From positions 62,001 through 126,000 of the forward strand of contig JAJYNP010000142.1 of NCBI GenBank assembly GCA_021786265.1: a stretch of 64,000 bases of DNA. Direction: 5' to 3'. Numbering within the stretch: the first letter of the stretch is position 1; every line of letters begins with the position of its first letter. Of the stretch, positions 26,718-34,232 are shown piece after piece. The position numbers were made by a program, and so were the translations under genes. The notes under the pieces were generated by a model. It saw only the letters and a program-made list of their open reading frames with translations. It was not told the DNA's origin and did no database searches. The DNA comes from Chloroflexota bacterium (GTDB taxonomy: Bacteria; Chloroflexota; Limnocylindria; Limnocylindrales; CSP1-4).

Positions 26718-27167
26718 TTGGGTAGCCTCGAGCACTACAAGTTCGTCTATGACGAGGCCGTGCGCGGGATCGAGGGCCAGCGCGAGGCCGTCGACGAGAT
26801 CCGATCGCGATGCGGGATTCTCCTCAGTGCTGCGGCGATCCTGGCCGGGTTCCTCGGCCCCGATGCGCTGAAGCAAGGGGCGCAGCCGATAGGGGTCGGT
26901 GTTGCTGCGTTCGCCCTTGTCCTGACCGTGGCCCCAACCGTGTTCATCCTGCTTCCGACACGCGGCTGGGCGTTCACGCTCGGGACACAGAAACTCCTCG
27001 CCGACTACGTCGAGACCGACCCGCCTGCGTCGATGGAGGAGCTCTACCGGTCGATCGCCTGGTATCTCGAGATTGACTGGGAGGAGAACCGAAAGATGCT
27101 CAAGCGCAGGTACTCTTCAGCATCGCTGCGGGCGGCCTCGTCGGTGAGATACTCGGGTTGCTCATAG
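26718..27167 (+). CDS. Membrane protein with helical N-terminus (frameshifted C-terminus)
   Basis: A TTG start opens a frame with an amphipathic helix (HYKFVYDEAVRGIEGQREA), two transmembrane segments (about 34-50 and 57-80) and a soluble acidic region (YLEIDWEENRKMLKRR). In frame it ends in non-hydrophobic residues at 27167. Shifting one base at about 27112 gives a third membrane helix (LFSIAAGGLVGEILGLLIAI) and a stop at 27191-27193 that overlaps the next ATG. So a 1-nt deletion is inferred. The layout resembles small multi-helix SLATT-like proteins seen in nucleotide-signalling loci, but this is not proven. Confidence 0.6.
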   Translation: MGSLEHYKFVYDEAVRGIEGQREAVDEIRSRCGILLSAAAILAGFLGPDALKQGAQPIGVGVAAFALVLTVAPTVFILLPTRGWAFTLGTQKLLADYVETDPPASMEELYRSIAWYLEIDWEENRKMLKRRYSSASLRAASSVRYSGCS

Positions 27168-27189
27168 CCATCGCGTTCAGGTCATCCAC

Positions 27190-27333
27190 ATGACCGGCGA
27201 CAACAAGACCGGCCCGCATGGGGAGCCCCCGCGCCCCATCAAGCCAGCTCCTCCGACGCGGCCAGATCCGTCGAAGTCCGAGGAGCGCGGCGGATCGCCG
27301 CGCCCATCAGGCAAGGGAGAGAAGAAGCGGTGA
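27190..27333 (+). CDS. Proline-rich micro-protein 1 (47 aa)
   Basis: ATG 27190 overlaps the frame-corrected stop of the membrane protein (ATGA). The product is Pro/Lys/Arg/Glu-rich with the core PAPPTRPDPSK (residues 19-29) and a basic tail (GKGEKKR). No hydrophobic segment, so it is soluble and probably disordered. Its stop overlaps the GTG of the next micro-gene. It shares its core motif with the following genes. Confidence 0.6.
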   Translation: MTGDNKTGPHGEPPRPIKPAPPTRPDPSKSEERGGSPRPSGKGEKKR

Positions 27334-27461
27334 ACGACAAGAAGCCTGTGCCAGCCCCGAGCCCAGCTCCGCCGAACCGGCCGAACCCGACGAACACCGA
27401 GACGAAGGCGCCGCTCCTGCCCGACGTCCGCAAGGTCGAGATCCCGGCGAAGAGGACGTAG
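27330..27461 (+). CDS. Proline-rich micro-protein 2 (43 aa)
   Basis: GTG 27330 overlaps the stop of micro-gene 1 (GTGA). The core reads PAPPNRPNPTN (residues 12-22), an N-for-D variant of the shared motif, followed by VRKVEIPAKRT. It ends at TAG 27459-27461, after which the same frame continues as plausible Pro-rich protein to 27686 (next entry). Confidence 0.55.
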   Translation: MNDKKPVPAPSPAPPNRPNPTNTETKAPLLPDVRKVEIPAKRT

Positions 27462-27686
27462 GATGCCGGAGGAAAGGCCGCCCCACCCGAGCTCCCGCCG
27501 CCGAGGACTGAACAGACGACGGCTCCTGTGTCGCCCGCGTCGCCGACGCGCGGCGATCCGATGAAGACCGCCACGGCGGAGGAGCATCTGACTGTACTCG
27601 ATGCCGAGGGGTCCGCTCGCGGCAGCAACACCCGCCGGAGAGCGCGGACAGATGAGCCACCAGAGACGACCGGCGACGCCCGCTGA
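27462..27686 (+). pseudogene. Proline-rich unit 3, in frame behind a TAG
   Basis: The frame of micro-gene 2 stays open past its TAG and encodes a further unit with PASPTRGDPMK in the motif position and a charged tail. It either belongs to an interrupted longer micro-gene 2 or starts alone at GTG 27528 (52 aa), without a clear ribosome site. It overlaps micro-gene 4 by 35 nt. Confidence 0.4.
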
Positions 27687-27813
27687 GCCGAAGGAGCTCC
27701 CGAGCTCGGTGACGCCAGAGCCGCCCACCCGGCTCGACCCATCGAAGATGCAGGCGAGGCGCGACTGGGAGCCCTTGTGGCGCGTCGAAGAGGAGAGAGA
27801 ACTCCTGCGATGA
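27652..27813 (+). CDS. Proline-rich micro-protein 4 (53 aa)
   Basis: ATG 27652 with a moderate GGAG upstream. The product begins MSHQRRPATP, has PEPPTRLDPSK with DPSK at 29-32, and ends in a charged helix (WRVEEERELLR). Length and the position of DPSK equal those of micro-protein 5. Its stop overlaps the start of micro-gene 5 (ATGA). Confidence 0.6.
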   Translation: MSHQRRPATPAEPKELPSSVTPEPPTRLDPSKMQARRDWEPLWRVEEERELLR

Positions 27814-27971
27814 GCCGCGAGCGCCGGACACCGTCCCCGCCGACACGGCCGCCATCACTGCCACCGCCGCCACCACCGCCACCCCTGCGGCCCGATCCAT
27901 CCAAGCCGATCGTTGCGCCGCACGTGGGCCCACCGATCACGACGACGACGAGCCGACCTAAGCGCGCCTGA
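27810..27971 (+). CDS. Proline-rich micro-protein 5 (53 aa)
   Basis: ATG 27810 behind GAGGAGAGAG. The product begins MSRERRTPSP, has a run of nine prolines, then LRPDPSK with DPSK at 29-32, and ends TTTTSRPKRA. It closes the coupled chain of micro-genes. The run of prolines would normally need EF-P for translation. Confidence 0.6.
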   Translation: MSRERRTPSPPTRPPSLPPPPPPPPLRPDPSKPIVAPHVGPPITTTTSRPKRA

Positions 27972-28687
27972 TGCCTGACGCTCAGGGCGACGGCACTCGT
28001 GATCTCTGCGAACGCGTTGTCGGACCGGACGCGGTCGACCCGTGGCAAAGCCCGGAGCGTGGGGTTGAGCTCCGCCGGGCAGCCGGCCTCTGGCCATTGA
28101 GTCGCACCCCGTTGGTGACGACCGCGTCCTCGCCCAGTCGCTCTTCGACGAAGGAGACATAGTCCACCTCCACACATGCTCGAGCGTCGCGCGTTTGCTC
28201 TTCGGATCCGGACGAGGCGACCGTCCGCGCTCCGCGCGTCTGCGGCGGTCGGGCATGCCAGCGTCCCGATCGAGGTCCCGGATCTTGCGCGGCAGTCGCG
28301 TGCTCGACGGCCAGCGAGAGTCGGACTCGTCATGGGGCAGGTGCCAGGCGAGGACCGTGAGCTTGCCGCACCGCGACCGACGTGATCCCGGGCCCTCGCC
28401 GGGCTAGGATCCGAGCGTAGAAGGAGCACAAGGGACCGGCGCGCGAACGGCGGCGTGGGCCGCCTCGCTGCGCAGGCCCGGACATAGCCCGGGCCTGCGG
28501 CGTCAACAGGCGCCATTTGACGACCGGGACCGCGCCGTCCTCGCAGCGGCAGCTTCTCAGGTCTCTGGCGTCACAGTGCGACGCCGCCGGTCGCTGCCCC
28601 TCGCTCAGGGGCCCGGGGTACCTCGCTGTGATATTCGATCCCGAGCGGCCACTCGAGGGCGGGTGACCGTCCGGCGCCCTCGCGAGA
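27972..28687. other. Gene-poor stretch between micro-genes and the SLOG gene
   Basis: A minus-strand segment near 28090-28173 (MEVDYVSFVEERLGEDAVV) looks protein-like for about 30 residues and then dissolves, so gene debris is likely. The rest shows no credible coding frame apart from the hairpin at 28471-28499. Confidence 0.35.
28471..28499 (-). terminator. Hairpin downstream of the TIR/SLOG operon
   Basis: An 11-bp perfect stem (CGCAGGCCCGG/CCGGGCCTGCG) with a 7-nt loop lies about 190 nt past the SLOG gene stop on the minus strand. No T tract. Confidence 0.5.
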
Positions 28688-29381
28688 TCAGAGACGCCCG
28701 CTGACCAGCGACAGCGCCTCGTGCACCACAGCTGGATATCGGTGCGATCCGCGGAGTCGAGCGGACAGTGTCTCTGGCAAATCCCCTTGAGCAGCGAGCG
28801 TCCCTGCAGCGCCACCTGCTGCGCCGAGCGGAAAGGCTGGGATCGTCGGCAGGAGCGCGCGAACGAGTTCAAGTTCGTCCACCACGCCCTCCATCCCACC
28901 GACGAAAAACGCTGCGACGGGTTGCGTCTCCTCGACCATTGTCCGCCGCATGAGATCCAAACTGCGAAGGTGTCGGAGGTCGCCCGTGGGGCTTTCTCCC
29001 GCGACGGCATCTGTCCACCGGATCGTCCCGCGACCAAGTCGTTCGAGGGCCAACGTCTCGTCGGTCACAAGCGGGGCGAACAGTCGCGACTGGTAGACAA
29101 CGACGAGATGTGCGTCCTCGGTTGTCTCAGCCGCTCGACGCCCATACTCCGCTTCGCTTGCGACCATGAGCACGAGCGGCGTGATCGTCGGGTGACCACC
29201 GAAGACCAGTCTGCCGTTGCCCGCGAAGACCCCTCGCGCGATCGCCACGATTGCATCGTGCGATCTCAGCCTGACGCGCCGGTGGAAAGCCCTCCGCACG
29301 CTCTCCGGACGGAAAGCTCGCGGAAAGAAAGATGAAACGGTCTGCCAGGTCAACAGCCTCAACGCCATGGCGTAGCGTCAT
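28688..29381 (-). CDS. SLOG-family nucleotide-binding-like protein (one frameshift)
   Basis: ATG 29381 overlaps the stop of the TIR gene (ATGA) and reads ADRFIFLSASFPSGERAEGF. At about 29258 one extra base shifts the frame; the other frame continues DAIVAIARGVFAGNGRLVFG, GHPTITPLVLMVASE and later AAFFVGGMEGVVDELELVR to TGA at 28690-28688. The corrected protein of about 230 residues has the Rossmann-like SLOG pattern: FLSAS strand, LVFGGHP glycine loop, and GGMEG with an acidic helix. SLOG domains bind NAD-derived or cyclic nucleotide ligands in systems such as Thoeris. Here it would be the sensor or effector partner of the TIR protein. Confidence 0.65.
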
Positions 29382-30538
29382 CGGGCGGCACCTGCCAGCG
29401 ATTGCAGTTGGCTCAACTCCAGGTCGCGTTCGGACGCCACCCACTCGAGGAGCTCGAACTGGACAGGGTCGAGGTCGCTCGTCTCGTGGACGAGGCGCCC
29501 TAGCGGGTTGGCGACCGCGAGGCTTGGTGCTCGTCGACTTCGGTCAAGGATTCGAAGGTCCATCGGCCGCGGCGGACGGGGTGTGATGCGAAGCAGCTCG
29601 GCCCGCGCAGTTGGATGTTCGATCAGCAAGCTCCAGTCCGGTTGCGCGGTAACGCCCCAACCTGCTGCCTGCAGGATGTCCTTTGCGCTTCTGAAGAGGT
29701 AATCCCGTCGGCGCAGGATCGCCTCATCATGCCGCTGGTCGATGACATCGACGAATGCGCGCAGCACCCGCGCACGAAGCCGTCGATCTGTCCCTCGACC
29801 CGATACGTCGCGGGACGCCACCCGGGTTCGGAAGGGCTCCGGGACGGCCGTGACTAGTCGCTCCGGACGCGTTCCTGGCAGGGACAGCACGGCGAAGCCC
29901 AGATGGTTCTTGAGCGCGTAGCTGACCTCATGCTGCACCCACCTGGAGTCGGCCGCAGCGTCGCTCTCCACGACCAGCACGAAGGACTTGTCGGAGAGCT
30001 CCACGTCAAGTTGTCGTTCCCAGTCCTCGCCTGGCTGCATACGGAATCGATCGAGGAAGACGTCAAAGCCTCTCTCGCTGAGTGCTGCCCAGAGCTGCCG
30101 GGCTATCCGGTCTGCGTCCCGCCGCCCGTACGAGATGAACACGCGACGGTCGGTCTCGGCTAGCCCGAGAGCAGCCAGCACGTACTCAGTTACCCGATGG
30201 CTGTCTTCATCCCACACCAGACCTTGGACCCTACGGAGGTTCGGCGGAAGCACCGAATCCGAGAACGAGTCAGGTCGACGGATCACCGGAAGGATGGCAA
30301 CGTCGGCCCCGATGACGCGATCAAGGTCTCGGATGATCCGGCGGCTGGATGCTGCGTCCGCCGTGGCCAAGAGAACTACTGCCAGAAGCCCGTCGAGGCT
30401 AGTTGGGGGCCTGGCCGAGAACCGGACGCTCCTCGGATCGAACGACGCGGCTCGCAGTCGCTCGCGAAGGGCCGACTCGATCTCGCGGGACCAGGAGTCG
30501 CTGCCATCATGCAGAACAACGACCCGCCGCGGGATCAT
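29378..30538 (-). CDS. TIR-domain protein (predicted NAD-processing), antiviral-like
   Basis: The 386-aa protein has three parts: an N-terminal alpha/beta region (1-125) of unknown family, a TIR_2-type domain (about 131-222: RRVFISYGRRDADRIARQLW, FDVFLDRFRMQPGEDWERQL, SFVLVVESDAAADSRWVQHE), and a C-terminal 160-residue region. Glu174 in EDWERQL aligns with the catalytic Glu of NAD-cleaving TIR domains, so enzymatic activity is plausible. It lies 2 nt after the TIR-like gene and overlaps the SLOG gene, a three-gene operon. Base composition is less GC-biased than in the flanking housekeeping genes. Confidence 0.8.
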   Translation of the reverse strand: MIPRRVVVLHDGSDSWSREIESALRERLRAASFDPRSVRFSARPPTSLDGLLAVVLLATADAASSRRIIRDLDRVIGADVAILPVIRRPDSFSDSVLPPNLRRVQGLVWDEDSHRVTEYVLAALGLAETDRRVFISYGRRDADRIARQLWAALSERGFDVFLDRFRMQPGEDWERQLDVELSDKSFVLVVESDAAADSRWVQHEVSYALKNHLGFAVLSLPGTRPERLVTAVPEPFRTRVASRDVSGRGTDRRLRARVLRAFVDVIDQRHDEAILRRRDYLFRSAKDILQAAGWGVTAQPDWSLLIEHPTARAELLRITPRPPRPMDLRILDRSRRAPSLAVANPLGRLVHETSDLDPVQFELLEWVASERDLELSQLQSLAGAAR

Positions 30539-30540
30539 GG

Positions 30541-30888
30541 CTACGCCAGCAGCTTCTTCAGGTTGTCCCAGTTCCAGGCGTAAGTGCGGCCGCCATCCGG
30601 CACCGCCCAGTCCTCCGATCCGTTCTTGTAGCCGATGATCTGGAACTTCCGCTTTGCCAGGTCATTGGCCATCTTCACTTCTTTCCGAACGCCCGAGGCG
30701 GAGCGAGTCTTTGGCCCAAGCATTACGACGAAGACGTCGCAGCGCCCGATGGCCTTCTTGGCCTTCTCCTCCCACTCCTTCTGTGGCTGCTCCTCCTTGA
30801 GGGACACATCGGATACCTCGAAGGGGGAGTCGGGCAGCTTCGCCAACACGCCGACGGTCGTGTCGTCCCCATGGGCTTCCCGGCTCAT
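30541..30888 (-). CDS. TIR-like (DUF1863/ThsB-type) protein, 5'-truncated
   Basis: The 115 residues from ATG 30888 cover the ThsB-type TIR-like domain from its first helix: AKLPDSPFEVSDVSLKEEQP, DVFVVMLGPKTRSASGVRKE, FQIIGYKNG and the C-terminal WNWDNLKKLL. The first strand and loop, usually FISF/DxD, are missing. Sequence upstream instead joins a plus-strand imuA remnant at a duplicated ggcttccc segment. The gene heads the TIR-like/TIR/SLOG operon. Family knowledge: ThsB proteins sense phage and make an NAD-derived signal. The truncation may have inactivated it. Confidence 0.65.
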   Translation of the reverse strand: MSREAHGDDTTVGVLAKLPDSPFEVSDVSLKEEQPQKEWEEKAKKAIGRCDVFVVMLGPKTRSASGVRKEVKMANDLAKRKFQIIGYKNGSEDWAVPDGGRTYAWNWDNLKKLLA

Positions 30889-31036
30889 GGGCTTCCCGGC
30901 GCTCGATGCCATCCTGGGTCCCGGCGGGCTCGTGCGCGAGGTCCAGGTGACGCTCCGTGGCGATGCGTCGAGCGGCAAGACCACGCCCGCCCTCCGGCTC
31001 GTCGCGGAGGCGCCAGCTCGGACCCATCGCGCCGCA
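30887..31036 (+). pseudogene. imuA: imuA remnant (RecA-like ATPase, N-terminal piece)
   Basis: The frame from ATG 30887 reads GFPALDAILGPGGLVREVQV followed by GDASSGKTTPALRLVAEA, the Walker A region of ImuA/RecA-like proteins of the SOS mutasome. It breaks after about 45 codons. The 5' end overlaps the start of the minus-strand TIR-like gene. Confidence 0.55.
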
Positions 31037-31610
31037 GGCAGCCCGGGTCGCGCGCCTCGAGTGGCAGCTCGCCGATCTCGTGTTCCGGTCCGGCACAGGG
31101 CGCGTGCTGCGTGCGACGGTCCGTGACCCGGAGATGCGGCTGCCTGAGGAGCGCATCGACTGGGCAGAGGCATCGCCGGGAGCGGCACCGGCGGGGGCGG
31201 TACGGTCGGCAGGGGCGCCGCAGCCCGGGTCCAGCCCCCCGATTGGCAGTGCCGCAGCCCGAGGCGCCGCGATGCCGCAGCCCGAGGCGCCGCGATGCCG
31301 CAGCCCGAGGCGCCGCGATGCCGCAGCCCGAGGCGCCGCGATGCCGCGCCTGCTCGAGGAACATCCGACGATCGCCGTCGAGCTTGACAACGAAGGCGGG
31401 CTCGTCCCCTTCGCATGGAACGGCCGCCGCGAGAAGGTCGAGGTCTGCAACCGCTGGCGGGTCGGGGAAGCGTGGTGGCGTCGGCCGATCCGTCGCTTCT
31501 ACTGCAAGATTGCCGGGCAGCGGCTCCTTGCGCTCGTCTACCGCGATGGGATCGACGGAACGTAGCACCTCGAACGCCTGTGCGACCGGCGGCCGTACCG
31601 ACAGGACACG
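30990..31610 (+). pseudogene. imuB: imuB C-terminal remnant fused to a DUF6504-like domain
   Basis: In another frame follows the C-terminal end of the Y-family polymerase homologue ImuB (ARVARLEWQLADLVFRSGTG, RATVRDPEMRLPEERIDWAE), a 23-bp repeat block, then a DUF6504-type domain (EVCNRWRVGEAWWRRPIRRF, LLALVYRDGIDG). A TAG at 31563-31565 stands where family members have Trp (DGT-stop-HLERLCD). Together with the imuA piece this is a collapsed imuA-imuB-DUF6504 cassette with most of both genes deleted. Confidence 0.55.
31252..31343 (+). repeat. Four 23-bp tandem repeats
   Basis: The unit ccgcagcccgaggcgccgcg plus atg occurs four times exactly. The three extra copies add 69 nt, a multiple of three, so the flanking imuB and DUF6504 pieces remain in one frame although a single unit would not. 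Confidence 0.92.
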
Positions 31611-32522
31611 GCGCGCACGTGCCCCCGTGCAGTGCCGGGCGAGGCGAGCGCGCCGCGCGCGTGCCCCTGTGCGGCGCCGTATCGCTTGTAGTGTTGGGAG
31701 ACCGTGGAAGCTGCACGGATGACCGCCCGGGCGCTCGGGTTTCGACGGGGCGGACGGCCCAGTGCCTGGTGTCGCGCCCACGCCGACAGGGTCGCTCCCG
31801 TGCACGTGGTCCCTCGCGGCGACGTGGCCCCCCGCCCGCCCGGCAGGCAGCCGTACGCTGGTCTCGGACGGGCTACGGTGTCCCTCACGGAGCTCGCAGG
31901 CCGCAGCCGCGCGCATTCCCCAGCGCGCTGCAGGAAGGGTCCGGCACAGATGTCCGCGCGCAGTGGCCGAGGCCCGCGTGGCCGGCCGGTAACACTTCTG
32001 GTGATACGGCCACGGTCGACCCAGCGGGGGCACGGTCGACCCAGCGGGGGCGGTCGGTCCGGGCGTGGTGCCCTCTGCTGTTGCGCCGTCGGCGGTTGCG
32101 GTCAGCAAAGTCCCGGACACGACTCGACCCCGGCCGTGTGGCCGGGGTCGAGGTCCAGCGCCGCTTTCCGAGCCGGGGAGGAGGAGAACCCGGACCGACC
32201 ACGGCCGCACCAGTGGGGAGATGGTGGTATTCAAATGACGAAGCGGCTTGCCCCGGTGTGACGCCTTGCTCAGGAGATTCCGCGGATATCGGCGCCGGAA
32301 CGCACCCGCGTCTGCCGCCGACCGGCCCCGGTAGGGAGCGGCGGCCGCGATATCGGCGCCGGAACGCACCCGCGCCGGTCCAGAAGGCAGTGGCCGTCGC
32401 CGAAGCGGATCCGGAACGCAGCAGCACCGGTCCAGAACACAGTCGCACCTGCCGCCGACCACCCCCTCCGGACCCAGAAGGGACCCGCGCCCGCGCCGGC
32501 CGCCGCGCCGGCCGCCGAACCG
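31611..32522. other. Gene-poor repeat-bearing stretch
   Basis: No credible gene. It holds a 20-bp direct repeat (cacggtcgacccagcggggg at 32011-32030 and 32031-32050) and a 26-bp dispersed repeat (starting gatatcggcgccggaacgca, at 32285-32310 and 32349-32374). GC is very high and all six frames are long only by composition. Confidence 0.5.
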
Positions 32523-33011
32523 TCAGGTCGACGGACAGGTCGCCGCGACCAGCACGAAGATGAACGTCAGCGTGCCCATCGGCTTGTACGTGACCTGCGC
32601 TCTGCAGCCGGAGCCCAGGCTGCCGCCATCGAACTCGGCCACCACGGATCCATCCTCGGCCGGGTTGCTGATGCTGGTCTGCTTGTACCCGACGGGGGAG
32701 AGTGCCGTGGCATACCAGCCGCTGACCGTGGAAACCGGGGCGCTGGTCGAGATCGACTGCGTGACTGCGTCGGTGGTGGCGCCGTTCGCGTCGGCTGCAC
32801 CCGGATACCGCGGGAACGAAACAGGGGCCTGGTCAAGGATCACGCCCCACGAGGTGGCGGTGGTGGAGACCGACCCGGTCGGCGATATCGCCGGCGCGTA
32901 CGACGCGGTCGCCGGATGCGGACTCGCCGGCTGCGGACTCGCCGTCCCGCCGGCGGTGCATGCGCCCAGGAGCAGCAGGAGCGCCGCGCACGCGGCGAGG
33001 CGCACGCGCAT
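32523..33011 (-). CDS. Lipoprotein of unknown function
   Basis: The 162-aa product has a clear lipobox (LLLGAC, Cys18) and a Ser/Pro/Thr linker, then a domain of about 110 residues with PRYPGAAD, VSGWYATALSPVGY and SGCRAQVTYK. The SxxWYxxxLxxxGY pattern recalls the lipoprotein at 3172-3639. Two Cys could pair. Its ATG overlaps the stop of a 35-aa membrane peptide gene (TGATG). Confidence 0.7.
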   Translation of the reverse strand: MRVRLAACAALLLLLGACTAGGTASPQPASPHPATASYAPAISPTGSVSTTATSWGVILDQAPVSFPRYPGAADANGATTDAVTQSISTSAPVSTVSGWYATALSPVGYKQTSISNPAEDGSVVAEFDGGSLGSGCRAQVTYKPMGTLTFIFVLVAATCPST

Positions 33012-33118
33012 CAGGGGTGTCCCGGCGGGAGGGCTGCCGCCACGAACACGACGAGCAGCGCGACGAGCACGAAGATGAAGACCCCGATGCCGACGAAGTC
33101 ACGGGTGGTCGGTCGCAT
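33011..33118 (-). CDS. 35-aa single-span membrane peptide
   Basis: ATG 33118 opens a frame for one transmembrane helix (GVFIFVLVALLVVFVAAA) with a short basic N-terminus (MRPTTRDF). It is coupled by TGATG to the lipoprotein gene. A small inverted repeat (ccgaggatacctcgg) lies just upstream. No family known. Confidence 0.5.
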   Translation of the reverse strand: MRPTTRDFVGIGVFIFVLVALLVVFVAAALPPGHP

Positions 33119-33159
33119 GCGCCGAGGATACCTCGGACCGCAACGCGGAACAGGGCCCC

Positions 33160-33165
33160 TACAAT
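33160..33165 (+). promoter_or_regulatory. -10 box TACAAT for the ABC exporter
   Basis: A consensus-like hexamer 41 nt before the GTG at 33206, in the divergent gap. It lacks the TGn extension. Confidence 0.4.
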
Positions 33166-33205
33166 CGGCCCCGGCAGCCACAGGTCTCGCGGAGGCATGC
33201 ATCGG

Positions 33206-34138
33206 GTGAACGACTGCGCGATCCGGACGGACGAACTGACGCGCGACTTCGGCAGGCTCCGCGCGGTCGACGGGCTGTCGCTCGAGGTTCCCACGGGCGC
33301 CATCTTCGGCTTCCTCGGCCCCAACGGCTCGGGCAAGACCACGACGATCCGCCTGCTGCTGGGCCTGCTCGAGCCGACCGGCGGGACGGCGATCGTGCTC
33401 GGGCACGACGCGCGGACGGACCCGGGGGCGATCAGAGATCGTTGCGGGGCGCTCCTCGAATACTCCGGGCTGTACGAGCGGATGACGGCCCAGGACAACC
33501 TCGAGTTCTATGCCAGGGTGTGGCACCTGCGGCCTGCCGAGCGGCGGGAACGCGTCCGGGACCTGCTCACCGGGCTGGGGCTGTGGGACCGGCGTCGCGA
33601 GATCGTGGGGACCTGGAGCCGCGGCATGAAGCAGAAGCTCGCGGTCGCGCGGGCCCTGCTGCATCGCCCGGCGCTCGTCTTCCTCGACGAGCCGACGGCC
33701 GGGCTCGACCCGATCGCCGCGGCCGCCCTGCGCGACGACCTGACCCGGCTCGCACGGCGCGAGGGCGTGACGGTGTTCCTGACGACGCACAACCTCGCGG
33801 AGGCGGAGAGGTTGTGCGACCAGGTGGGGGTGATCCGTTCCGGGCGCCTGCTGGCCGTGGGACGCCCCGACGAGCTACGGGCGCAGGCACGGCGGGACCG
33901 CATGGAGGTCACCGGGCGCGGTATCGATGACCGGGTCGTGCAGCTTGTCGAGGCCCAGCCCGCGGTGGAGGCGGCCGAGATGGCCGACGGGCGCATGACC
34001 CTGCGTCTGCGCGACGGACAGGACACCTCGCCGCTGGTCGCGCTGCTGGTGCGCGAGGGGGTGGCCATCGACGAGGTGCGCAAGGGCGGGGCCGATCTCG
34101 AGGAGGCGTTCATGGCACTGGTCGGGGCCGACGCCTGA
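33206..34138 (+). CDS. ABC transporter ATP-binding protein (ABC-2 exporter)
   Basis: The 310-aa ATPase has Walker A GPNGSGKTT, a signature loop degenerate as WSRGMKQKLAVARAL, Walker B LVFLDEPTAGLD and the switch His in TTHNLAEAE. A C-terminal extension of about 90 residues is typical of CcmA/DrrA-like exporters. GTG 33206 is 10 nt after GGAGG; the ATG at 33197 is too close. The permease follows after a repeat block. Substrate unknown. Confidence 0.9.
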   Translation: MNDCAIRTDELTRDFGRLRAVDGLSLEVPTGAIFGFLGPNGSGKTTTIRLLLGLLEPTGGTAIVLGHDARTDPGAIRDRCGALLEYSGLYERMTAQDNLEFYARVWHLRPAERRERVRDLLTGLGLWDRRREIVGTWSRGMKQKLAVARALLHRPALVFLDEPTAGLDPIAAAALRDDLTRLARREGVTVFLTTHNLAEAERLCDQVGVIRSGRLLAVGRPDELRAQARRDRMEVTGRGIDDRVVQLVEAQPAVEAAEMADGRMTLRLRDGQDTSPLVALLVREGVAIDEVRKGGADLEEAFMALVGADA

Positions 34139-34220
34139 CGGCGGGACGCCTGACGGCGGGACGCCTGACGGCGGGACGCCTGACGGCGGGACGCCTGACG
34201 GCGGGACGCCTGATGGCGGG
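34131..34220 (+). repeat. Six 15-bp tandem repeats over a stop codon
   Basis: The unit acgcctgacggcggg is repeated six times (the last with one change). The first unit contains the final Ala codon and TGA of the ATPase gene, and the array ends at the Shine-Dalgarno of the permease. Each unit keeps a TGA in the same frame, so the stop codon is present six times. Confidence 0.93.
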
Positions 34221-34232
34221 AGGAGGCGCATC

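Noticed and set aside
4068..31565. Stop-codon reassignment (TAG or TGA read as an amino acid)
   Set aside because: Many intact genes end in TAG or TGA at the expected place, and no suppressor tRNA is present; decay or error explains the in-frame stops better.
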